In this document: positions 1 through 6,995 of the stretch, in pieces
Layout of the letters: each line of letters begins with the position of its first letter
Numbering within the stretch: position 1 is the first letter of the stretch
From: LB3-1 sp036401895
GTDB taxonomy: Bacteria; Chloroflexota; Chloroflexia; Chloroflexales; Kallotenuaceae
DNA length: 63,772 bases
Assembly: GCA_036401895.1 (NCBI GenBank)
Contig: DASWTW010000169.1
Coordinates: forward strand, 1 to 63,772
Reading direction: 5' to 3'
Position numbers and translations under genes: made by a program
Notes under the pieces: model-generated
What the model was told of the DNA's origin: nothing
The model's database searches: none
Seen by the model: only the letters and a program-made list of their open reading frames with translations

Positions 1-69
1 AGATCTATCATACAACACCTGTCGCGCGGGAGGTTGGCCGAAATTCCTGGCGTGTGCAAAGGCAGGGTG

Positions 70-468
70 CTACTGACTCACGCGCGTGGTCAGCGCCTGC
101 ACCGCGAGCGCACACGCCCCGACCGCCGCGCCCCAGATCGCGTTGGTGATCAGCACCGCGACCACGGCTATCGGATTCGTAATCGGGCCGGAAAGCTGCC
201 CCGTGAGCAGCGGCGACAGCACTGCGCTGATCACAATCGCGAACACGCCGTAGCTTATGCCGGCAAAAACAAGCGTGAGCAGCGGCTGGCGCGCTCGGAC
301 CAGCACCACGATCGCCAGCCAGGCCAGCGAGATCAGGATCGTGATCAGGATCGGGCCGAATGGACGACCAAGAATTTCCATGAGCCCGGTAATACTCAGC
401 ACGGGCCGGATCAAAGCCAGCGCGCCGAGACCGACGATCAGCGGCCAGTGAAGTTGCCTGAGATTCAT
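70..468 (-). CDS. Small integral membrane protein, unknown function
   Basis: A 132-residue very hydrophobic protein with about four predicted membrane segments and no recognised catalytic motif. I chose the internal ATG at 468 because AAGGAT lies about 7 nt upstream of it on the minus strand; an upstream in-frame start would add 10 residues (MAKLIHKDTH) without such a site. It is transcribed divergently from the two-component genes that begin at 661, so it could be a target of that system, but this is only positional inference. The first 69 bases of the window hold no feature I can support. Confidence 0.6.
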   Translation of the reverse strand: MNLRQLHWPLIVGLGALALIRPVLSITGLMEILGRPFGPILITILISLAWLAIVVLVRARQPLLTLVFAGISYGVFAIVISAVLSPLLTGQLSGPITNPIAVVAVLITNAIWGAAVGACALAVQALTTRVSQ

Positions 469-660
469 GTGGGTATCCTTGTGGATCAGCTTTGCCAACA
501 GTTCATGCGCTGATCGTACGGCGGCAGCTGCGTTAGCGCATCGGCTTAGGAGCGCTGCTTGATGTCGCAGATTGTTGACAGCGCCATACGTCGATAAGCG
601 ACCGGCATACGCGCCTGGTGGAGACAGCTCAGCGGCGACCGATCGGGTACACTACAGGCT

Positions 661-1845
661 ATGCAGCGAATGATTGATCACATTCAGCCAGCCGCTTCTG
701 AGGAGCATGTGCCGGCCTGGCTGCTGGACCTGCTGCTGGGCATCGCCGTTACGCTCGTGATCGCCCTGGTGATCAGCGCGGATCAAGGCGGCAGGCTCAA
801 TCCCGACGCGATCGCGTATGTGTTCGCGGGTGGGTTTGGGACATTGATGCTGGCACGACGCCGCTACCCGGTGGCCGTGCTGCTCGCAACGATGTTCCTG
901 CTGTTTGCCTACTACACGCTGGGCTATCCCGCGATCGGCCTGGCGGTGCCGGTTGTCGCGGCTCTTTACTCGGCGGCGGAGCGGGGACGAGTGACGGCTG
1001 CAATTGTCATCAGCCTGATCCTGGCCAGCGTTTCGACCTATTTTCGGCTGCGCGACGGCGAGTCGGTTGCGTATCTGCTCGGCTATGAGATGGTCTCGAC
1101 GGCGACACTGATGGCGGCCGCGATCGCGCTTGGCGACAGCACCCGCTCACGGCGGGCGCTGCGCGCTGAGCAGGAGCAGATCGCGCGGCTGATCGAGCAG
1201 GAGCACGCATATCGCGCTGAGCAGCGAGTACAGGCTGAGCGTGTGCGCATGGCCCGCGATCTTCACGACATCATCGGGCACAGCATCTCGGTGATCTCGC
1301 TCCACGCCGACGTTGCCCGCGAGGCCATCGGCGGCGACAACGACCAGGCGCGGCAAGCGCTGGCCCATATCCGCGCCGCCAGCTCCGCGACCATGCGCGA
1401 GCTGCGTACGACGGTCAAGCTGCTGCGCAGTCCTGCCGGCGAGCAGGCCGATCCATCGATCGCCTCGCTGGCACATCTGCCCACGCTGATCGAAAGCGCG
1501 ACCGCCGGCGGCCTGCATCTGGATGTTCAGCTCGACGGCGACCTCGACTCGCTGCCGGCGACAGTTCAGGTGGCGGTGTATCGGATCATTCAGGAGGCGC
1601 TGACCAATATGTTGCGTCACGCAGCCGCGACACAGGCTGCGCTCACGATCGCCGTCGACGCGAACCTGCTCCAGCTGCGGATCGTCGATAATGGCCAGGG
1701 AGCATGCGGCGCGATCGTTCCTGGGAGCGGGATCGCCGGGATGCGTGAGCGAGCGCGGCTGCTCGGCGGCACGCTCGCCGCACATTCATGCGCGTCGGGC
1801 GGCTTTGAAGTGCGGGCCACATTCCCGCTGGTGGATGCGCGATGA
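661..1845 (+). CDS. NarL/DesK-type sensor histidine kinase
   Basis: Membrane sensor kinase of 394 residues. The first ~150 residues form about five hydrophobic segments, with no large extracellular loop. A linker coiled coil leads into a HisKA_3 dimerisation domain with the phospho-acceptor His202 in MARDLHDIIGHS, followed by a HATPase_c domain with DNGQG and the GIAGMRERARLLGG segment typical of the LiaS/DesK/NarX group. It overlaps the response regulator by 4 bp (ATGA), so the two are translationally coupled and are very likely partners. No convincing ribosome site precedes the ATG; a TACACT hexamer ends 7 nt before it, so the mRNA may be leaderless. Stimulus unknown. Confidence 0.9.
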   Translation: MQRMIDHIQPAASEEHVPAWLLDLLLGIAVTLVIALVISADQGGRLNPDAIAYVFAGGFGTLMLARRRYPVAVLLATMFLLFAYYTLGYPAIGLAVPVVAALYSAAERGRVTAAIVISLILASVSTYFRLRDGESVAYLLGYEMVSTATLMAAAIALGDSTRSRRALRAEQEQIARLIEQEHAYRAEQRVQAERVRMARDLHDIIGHSISVISLHADVAREAIGGDNDQARQALAHIRAASSATMRELRTTVKLLRSPAGEQADPSIASLAHLPTLIESATAGGLHLDVQLDGDLDSLPATVQVAVYRIIQEALTNMLRHAAATQAALTIAVDANLLQLRIVDNGQGACGAIVPGSGIAGMRERARLLGGTLAAHSCASGGFEVRATFPLVDAR

Positions 1846-2501
1846 TCACGGTGGTGCTGATCGATGATCAAGCGCTGGTGCGCGCCGGCCTCCGCACGCT
1901 GCTGGAGCGCGATCCCGAGATCAGCGTCGTGGGCGAGGCCGATAACGGCCGCAGCGGAGTTCAGCTCGTGCAGCGAGCCAGGCCCGATGTGGTGCTGATG
2001 GATATTCGGATGCCTGGTATGGACGGCCTTCAGGCAACCCACCAGATCGTGAGTGACGCGGAGCTGCATGCAACCAAAGTGATCGTGCTGACGACGTTTG
2101 ACGACGACGACGACATCCAGGCAGCGATCCGAGCGGGAGCGGCCGGCTATCTGCTGAAAGATCTTTCGCCCGAGGAGCTGCGCCGCGCTGTGCATATCGT
2201 CGCCGGCGGCGAGGCGCTGCTGGCGCCCACGATCACACGACGTGTCATGCAGCGGCTCGCCGCAACCTCCGGCACGACGCGTCCACAGCTGCTGGCCGAG
2301 CTTACCGAGCGCGAGCGTGAGATTCTGCGCCACATCGGCCTTGGCGAGTCTAACGACGAGATCGCCGACAGCCTGATCATCAGCCCGGCTACAGCGCGAA
2401 CCTACGTCAGCCGGCTGCTGGCCAAGCTCAACGCCCGCGATCGGGCCCGGCTAGTGATCATCGCCTACGAAAGCGGCCTGATCACGCCCGGCAAGAGCTA
2501 G
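1842..2501 (+). CDS. NarL/LuxR-family response regulator
   Basis: A 219-residue two-domain regulator. The N-terminal receiver carries the acidic pair DD near residue 8-9, the phosphorylation site Asp54 in DVVLMDIRMPGMDG, and the conserved Thr and Lys (LTTF, LLKD). The C-terminal part is a LuxR-type helix-turn-helix (LTEREREILRHIGLGESNDE to AKLNARDRARLV). It starts inside the last codons of the kinase gene, so the pair forms one operon. Targets cannot be read from the sequence; the divergent small membrane protein is one candidate. Confidence 0.92.
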   Translation: MITVVLIDDQALVRAGLRTLLERDPEISVVGEADNGRSGVQLVQRARPDVVLMDIRMPGMDGLQATHQIVSDAELHATKVIVLTTFDDDDDIQAAIRAGAAGYLLKDLSPEELRRAVHIVAGGEALLAPTITRRVMQRLAATSGTTRPQLLAELTEREREILRHIGLGESNDEIADSLIISPATARTYVSRLLAKLNARDRARLVIIAYESGLITPGKS

Positions 2502-2544
2502 CACGATCAAGTGGAGCGGGGAGACAGTCTCATCGCAGTCTGTG

Positions 2545-2550
2545 TACAAT
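2545..2550 (+). promoter_or_regulatory. Candidate extended -10 promoter of the restriction-modification gene
   Basis: TGTGTACAAT (hexamer TACAAT with an upstream TG) lies 80 nt before the chosen start of the restriction-methylation gene. No good -35 box is visible, as expected for extended -10 promoters. Weak support. Confidence 0.3.
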
Positions 2551-2630
2551 ACCCGTACCGAACAAGCCGCCGAACGGTTAACCTTTAGACTATGACATAC
2601 AACGCCGTAGAACACAGAAACGAGGAAAAG

Positions 2631-5600
2631 ATGCCCGCACCTGACGCCGTCATCCAACTGGTCGAACGGTTTCATCAGAACGTAGACGCATATCGCTCGG
2701 GCCGTTACAATGAAGCGCAGGTCCGGGTTGATTTTATCAACCCGCTGTTTGAAGCTCTTGGCTGGGATATAACGAACAAGCGGGGTCTACCCGAAGATCA
2801 GCGCGACGTTCTCTATGAGGATGCGATCAAAGTCCGGGCCCTCCCCAAACCAACGCCACAGCTGAGCGACTTACCACTGTTCAAGGAGCTTGCCGAGGAT
2901 GCAACTCCTGAACCAGAGCCAGCACTTGATGCCGCCTCAGACGTAGCAAAGGCATTTCTCGCTAGTGGCGGTACAAAGGCACCCGATTACGGCTTCCGCA
3001 TCGCTGGTGAGCGTAAATTTTTCCTTGAGGCAAAAAAGCCGGCCGTCAACATTAGCGGCGATCGTTCTCCTGCTTTTCAGCTTCGGCGCTATGGCTGGTC
3101 GGCGAACTTGCCCATAAGTATTCTTACCGACTTCGAGGAGCTTTCGGTGTACGACTGCCGGGTTGTGCCGAACCGAAATGATTCGCCAACCTTTGCTCGG
3201 ACCAAGCATTTCCTGTACACCCAGTATGTGGATCGCTGGGACGAGATCGCTAGTCTCTTGTCCCGAGAAGCGGTATTGAATGGGTCGCTCGATGTGGCAG
3301 CAGCCGCTGCGGAGACGCAAAAGGGTGTGGCCACGGTCGATGCGGCGTTCCTCAAGGAGATTGAAAACTGGCGTGCGGTACTGGCTCACAATATTGCCGT
3401 CTGGAATACCCACCTCAACCAGCGCGAACTCAACTACGCCGTACAAATGACAATCGACCGCATTATCTTCCTGCGCATTTGTGAGGATCGAGGCATTGAG
3501 CGTTACGGCAGGCTTCAGCTTCTCGGCAAGAGCCCGCAGATTTATAAACATTTGGGACAACTCTTTCGACAAGCGGACGATAAATATAACTCTGGCCTGT
3601 TCCACTTCAAACGGGAGAAAGGCCGCCCCGACAGTCCTGACGATTGGACACTTGGTCTCCAGATCGAGGACGAACCACTCAAGAACATCCTTAGGAATCT
3701 CTACTTTCCCATCAGTCCTTATGAGTTCTCGGTGTTGCCTGTTGAACTGTTGGGTCAGGTGTACGAGCAGTTCCTGGGTAGTGTCATTCGCCTATCAACA
3801 GGCCACCGCGCTGAAGTTGAGGTAAAGCCGGAGGTTCGTAAGGCTGGCGGTGTGTACTATACGCCGTCCTACATCGTCGACTACATTGTCAAGCATACGG
3901 TCGGTAAGCTCCTTGAAGGAAAGACATCTAGACAGGCAACCAGATTGAAAATTCTCGATCCCGCCTGTGGCTCGGGCTCCTTCCTCATCGGCGCATATCA
4001 ATTCTTGCTTGACTGGCACCGCGAACGGTATGTCGCAGAGGGCCCAGAGAAACATAAGAAAGAGTTGTATCCCTCCGCTGGTGGCACCTGGAGGCTTACC
4101 ACCGCTGAGCGCAAGCGCATCCTTCTCAACAACATCTACGGAGTCGATATTGATAGCCAGGCCGTCGAGGTAACAAAGCTCTCGCTGCTCCTCAAGGTAT
4201 TGGAAGGAGAAACTGAACAGACTTTGACTCCTCAGTTGCGGCTCTTCCAAGAACGGGCACTTCCTGATTTAGGAAATAACATCAAGTGTGGTAATAGTCT
4301 CATCGGTCCCGATTTTTATGCTCATCAGCAGATGAGTCTCCTGGATGAGGAAGAGCGCTACCGGATCAATGTCTTTAACTGGACGAACGAGTTTCCTGAA
4401 ATAATGCAGGCTGGCGGTTTCGACTCAGTCATTGGCAATCCTCCATACATCTTTACACGGGAATTGCTTACCCAGGCAGAAAGAAACTATTTTTCCGAAA
4501 AATACAAAACGTCGTGGGAAAAGCAGAATACGTTTATGCTTTTTATGGAATTAATGCTCCGAATTATGAACAAAAACGCTATCAGTAGTTTCATTGTTCC
4601 TAACTCCTGGCTAACAATTGAGAGCGCGAGATTACTTCGAAATGTGTTTATCCCACGTATAACTTCTATCATCGACCTCAATTATGTGGTCTTCAATAAA
4701 GTTTCAATGGAACCTTGTATTTTCATCGTTGCCGGTAGCGATCAAGACGACTCAGTGACAGCTTTACGGGTAGGATCGAAGGACGAATTCATCAATGCAA
4801 ACGTGTTTCCAGTAGACCGAGGCAGATGGTCAGACAAAAATCAACGCATAGTCTTCTCTCATGCTTCGGAGGGATCACAGATTATTGATAAGGTCGTTGC
4901 TGCGTCCCAGACAGTCGAGGATGTGTTTGACGTTCGGACTGGACTTCAAGCTTATGAGCGCGGGAAAGGCAATCCGCCTCAGACAGAAGCAGACGTTAGA
5001 GATCATATCTTCGACCGAGATCGGTGGGTGGACGAGTACAGCTTTCGGTATTTACAAGGTCGAGATGTAGCTCGCTACCGTATCGATTGGTCGGGAATGT
5101 GGATGCAGTACGGCTCCTGGTTATCACAACCCCGTGAGTTTGAAATATTTAGTCGACCACGTGTACTCCTTCGAGAGATAACATCAGAATATCCATACTG
5201 TATGAACGCAATGTATGTCGAAGAAAATCTTTTGAACAATAAAAGTATTCTCAATGTTTTACAGCCAAATAATGATACAAGTGAGCTAAAGATCCTTCTA
5301 GGAATATTGAATAGTCGCCTCATATCGCTTTTCTACAAGCAGCGCGCTGTAAAAAGTGCGCGTAAACTCTTTCCAAAAGTAGTTATAAAGAATCTCCGAG
5401 AGTTTCCATTTCCGAAAACGATTCATAAAGAACATCGGCTAAGACTTGTAGCACTTGTAGATCAAATGATCATATTACAGCAGCAAGCAGCTAATATGAA
5501 GACTACATACGATAAGGATATGAAGCACCGGCAGATTGATGCCATAAATGAGCAAATTGATCAGTTGGTGTGTGAATTGTTTGGTTTGACAGCTGAGGAA

Positions 5601-5633
5601 ACAAACGTTGTCGTGAGAAGCACAATGAGTTGA
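2631..5633 (+). CDS. Type IIG-like restriction endonuclease / N6-adenine methyltransferase
   Basis: A 1000-residue single-chain enzyme. The start at 2631 follows GAGG with 5 nt spacing; an upstream in-frame ATG at 2592 lacks such a site. The N-terminal ~200 residues resemble HsdR_N-type nucleases, with a PD-(D/E)xK pattern (PDYGF then FLEAKKP, residues ~117-135). A helical linker leads to a gamma-class amino-methyltransferase: AdoMet motif I DPACGSGSF near 442 and catalytic motif IV NPPY near 602. The last ~350 residues should be the target recognition domain. No separate specificity or endonuclease gene is adjacent, so cutting and methylation are probably in one protein, as in Eco57I-like enzymes. 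From about 4440 the DNA becomes clearly AT-richer than the flanks and than the first half, suggesting transfer or exchange of the recognition half. A BREX PglX-like role is less likely because no other BREX gene is seen. Confidence 0.85.
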   Translation: MPAPDAVIQLVERFHQNVDAYRSGRYNEAQVRVDFINPLFEALGWDITNKRGLPEDQRDVLYEDAIKVRALPKPTPQLSDLPLFKELAEDATPEPEPALDAASDVAKAFLASGGTKAPDYGFRIAGERKFFLEAKKPAVNISGDRSPAFQLRRYGWSANLPISILTDFEELSVYDCRVVPNRNDSPTFARTKHFLYTQYVDRWDEIASLLSREAVLNGSLDVAAAAAETQKGVATVDAAFLKEIENWRAVLAHNIAVWNTHLNQRELNYAVQMTIDRIIFLRICEDRGIERYGRLQLLGKSPQIYKHLGQLFRQADDKYNSGLFHFKREKGRPDSPDDWTLGLQIEDEPLKNILRNLYFPISPYEFSVLPVELLGQVYEQFLGSVIRLSTGHRAEVEVKPEVRKAGGVYYTPSYIVDYIVKHTVGKLLEGKTSRQATRLKILDPACGSGSFLIGAYQFLLDWHRERYVAEGPEKHKKELYPSAGGTWRLTTAERKRILLNNIYGVDIDSQAVEVTKLSLLLKVLEGETEQTLTPQLRLFQERALPDLGNNIKCGNSLIGPDFYAHQQMSLLDEEERYRINVFNWTNEFPEIMQAGGFDSVIGNPPYIFTRELLTQAERNYFSEKYKTSWEKQNTFMLFMELMLRIMNKNAISSFIVPNSWLTIESARLLRNVFIPRITSIIDLNYVVFNKVSMEPCIFIVAGSDQDDSVTALRVGSKDEFINANVFPVDRGRWSDKNQRIVFSHASEGSQIIDKVVAASQTVEDVFDVRTGLQAYERGKGNPPQTEADVRDHIFDRDRWVDEYSFRYLQGRDVARYRIDWSGMWMQYGSWLSQPREFEIFSRPRVLLREITSEYPYCMNAMYVEENLLNNKSILNVLQPNNDTSELKILLGILNSRLISLFYKQRAVKSARKLFPKVVIKNLREFPFPKTIHKEHRLRLVALVDQMIILQQQAANMKTTYDKDMKHRQIDAINEQIDQLVCELFGLTAEETNVVVRSTMS

Positions 5634-5695
5634 CTAGCACCCACAGCAGTCGAACAACGTGTCGCTACGTAGCCTTTGCCGGCACACGCACAACA

Positions 5696-5730
5696 GAAGC
5701 CCCCTGAAACTATCTGTTTCAGAGGGCTTC
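5696..5730. terminator. Hairpin between the restriction-modification gene and tRNA-Gly
   Basis: Fifteen-pair stem with one mismatch (5696-5710 with 5716-5730) and a 5-nt loop TATCT. It sits 30 nt past the 3' end of the minus-strand tRNA gene and about 60 nt past the plus-strand gene, so it could serve both. Neither side has a long T-run. Confidence 0.6.
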
Positions 5731-5759
5731 CGACTTAGAATAGCCGATATAAGGCTTAT

Positions 5760-5834
5760 TGGAGCGGGAAACGGGACTCGAACCCGCAACCCTCTGCTTG
5801 GGAAGCAGATGCGCTACCATTGCGCCATTCCCGC
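5760..5834 (-). tRNA. tRNA-Gly (anticodon CCC)
   Basis: Cloverleaf on the minus strand: acceptor GCGGGAA pairs with TTCCCGC, the D arm contains GCGCAATGGTAGCGC, the anticodon stem TCTGC/GCAGA encloses loop TTCCCAA (anticodon CCC, reading GGG), and the T arm GCGGGTTCGAGTCCCGT carries the TTCGA loop. The discriminator base is U, usual for glycine, and the 3' CCA is encoded (5760-5762). A near-perfect promoter lies just upstream and a hairpin just downstream, so it is a single-gene unit. Confidence 0.95.
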
Positions 5835-5846
5835 AGATCCACGACG

Positions 5847-5875
5847 ATTATAGCAAGCGGCACGCCCCTTGTCAA
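5847..5875 (-). promoter_or_regulatory. Sigma-70 promoter of tRNA-Gly
   Basis: On the minus strand TTGACA (5875-5870), a 17-bp spacer and TATAAT (5852-5847) match consensus exactly, ending 12 nt before the tRNA 5' end. Confidence 0.85.
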
Positions 5876-5942
5876 TCGGCGGCAAGCGAGCGATCGTGCT
5901 GAAGACTTTGCGATTTGCATGTTTGTAATGCCCTATTTACCC

Positions 5943-5970
5943 TTGACACACTGTGACGCGTGCTTATAAT
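5943..5970 (+). promoter_or_regulatory. Sigma-70 promoter of the HU gene
   Basis: TTGACA (5943-5948), 16-bp spacer and TATAAT (5965-5970). The predicted start near 5977 gives a leader of about 44 nt before the HU start codon. Confidence 0.85.
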
Positions 5971-6020
5971 GACTCTATGATTTGGACGGCGTGTGCGAAG
6001 CAAGTGCAAGGAGTAGCAGC

Positions 6021-6332
6021 ATGCAGAAGACCCAATTTATCGCTGAAGTTGCAGAGCGCGCAGGCGTTCCCAAAAAGCAAGCGAAGCAAATCGTTGATAC
6101 CGCGCTGACCATTATTGCAGAGCAGCTTGAGCAAGGCGAGCGCGTGGTGCTGACAGGCTTCGGCACCTTCGAGGTTCGCGATCGGCGTGAGCGCCAGGGC
6201 GTTAACCCGCAGACCAAGGAGCCCATGACCATCGCCGCCACGCGAACGCCGGGATTTTCGGCAAGCAACAGCTTTAAGAGCGTGATCCGCGGCACGAAAT
6301 CGGCTCAAGATCTTCAGCGGGAAATGGAATAA
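6021..6332 (+). CDS. hup: HU/IHF-family nucleoid-associated protein
   Basis: Small DNA-binding protein of 103 residues. It starts MQKTQFIAEVAERAGVPKKQ, after an AGGAG ribosome site, and has the HU core GFGTFEVRDRRERQGVNPQT, including the intercalating-loop proline in NPQT. The dimer would bend and compact DNA. The segment after the arm (RTPGFSASNSFKSVIRGTKS) departs from the usual VPAFKAGKALK pattern, so it is a divergent member. It follows a consensus promoter and is followed 42 nt later by the cyclophilin gene, with which it may be co-transcribed up to the terminator at 6943. Confidence 0.93.
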   Translation: MQKTQFIAEVAERAGVPKKQAKQIVDTALTIIAEQLEQGERVVLTGFGTFEVRDRRERQGVNPQTKEPMTIAATRTPGFSASNSFKSVIRGTKSAQDLQREME

Positions 6333-6374
6333 ACAGTTCGGCTCACGGCCGGACGCTACGAGAAGGAGGATTCA

Positions 6375-6908
6375 ATGGCAAGTGCTCAGCAGTGGAACAA
6401 GCAGCCAGACATGGCGATCGATACGAATACCGATTACTACGCAGTTTTCCATACGGCCAGCGGCACCATGCGCGCCAAACTCTACGCACAAGAAGCGCCG
6501 ATCACCGTCAACAACTTTGTGTTTCTGGCACGCCAGGGCTTCTACAACGGCGTGAAGTTCCATCGGATTATCAAAAACTTCATGATCCAGGGCGGCGATC
6601 CGACCGGCACCGGCCGGGGTGGTCCCGGCTATCGCTTCAACGACGAGAAAATTCCCAATCATCTCAACTACCTGCGCGGCACCCTGGCGATGGCCAATGC
6701 CGGCCCGAACACCAACGGCTCGCAGTTCTTCATCATCCACCAGGACTACCCGCTGCCCAAAAACTACACGATCTTCGGCATCCTGACCGATGGCCTGGAC
6801 GTTCTGGATAGCCTGGCCGGCACGCCGACGACCGGCCCGGAGCGCTCGACGCCGACCAAAGACGTGGTCATCGATCGCGTTGAGATCGAGGAAGCGCCGC
6901 GCAGCTAG
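6375..6908 (+). CDS. Cyclophilin-type peptidyl-prolyl cis-trans isomerase
   Basis: A 177-residue cyclophilin that isomerises X-Pro bonds during folding. The family signature is intact: FHRIIKNFMIQGGDPTGTGR (the FHR arginine and the F-M-Q-GGD segment), then TLAMANAGPNTNGSQFFI. No signal peptide is seen, so it is probably cytoplasmic. A strong AAGGAGG site precedes the ATG. It lies directly after HU and is closed by a bidirectional terminator shared with convergent clpB. A short N-terminal extension of about 15 residues precedes the fold. Confidence 0.93.
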   Translation: MASAQQWNKQPDMAIDTNTDYYAVFHTASGTMRAKLYAQEAPITVNNFVFLARQGFYNGVKFHRIIKNFMIQGGDPTGTGRGGPGYRFNDEKIPNHLNYLRGTLAMANAGPNTNGSQFFIIHQDYPLPKNYTIFGILTDGLDVLDSLAGTPTTGPERSTPTKDVVIDRVEIEEAPRS

Positions 6909-6942
6909 TGCCAGGACCGCGTGAGACGCACTAAGCAAACCA

Positions 6943-6970
6943 ACGGGGCTGAGTGTAGACTCAGCCCCGT
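6943..6970. terminator. Bidirectional terminator between cyclophilin and clpB
   Basis: Perfect 12-bp stem (6943-6954 with 6959-6970) and 4-nt loop GTAG. The plus-strand side is followed by TTTCG and the minus-strand side by TTGGTTTGC, which suits convergent genes. Confidence 0.8.
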
Positions 6971-6995
6971 TTCGATTCCTGGTTACCGGCCGAGC

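Noticed and set aside
2592..5633. Type I restriction system or BREX/DISARM locus
   Set aside because: No hsdS, hsdR, pglZ, brxC or drmA-like gene is seen on either side; one protein carries both nuclease and methylase motifs.
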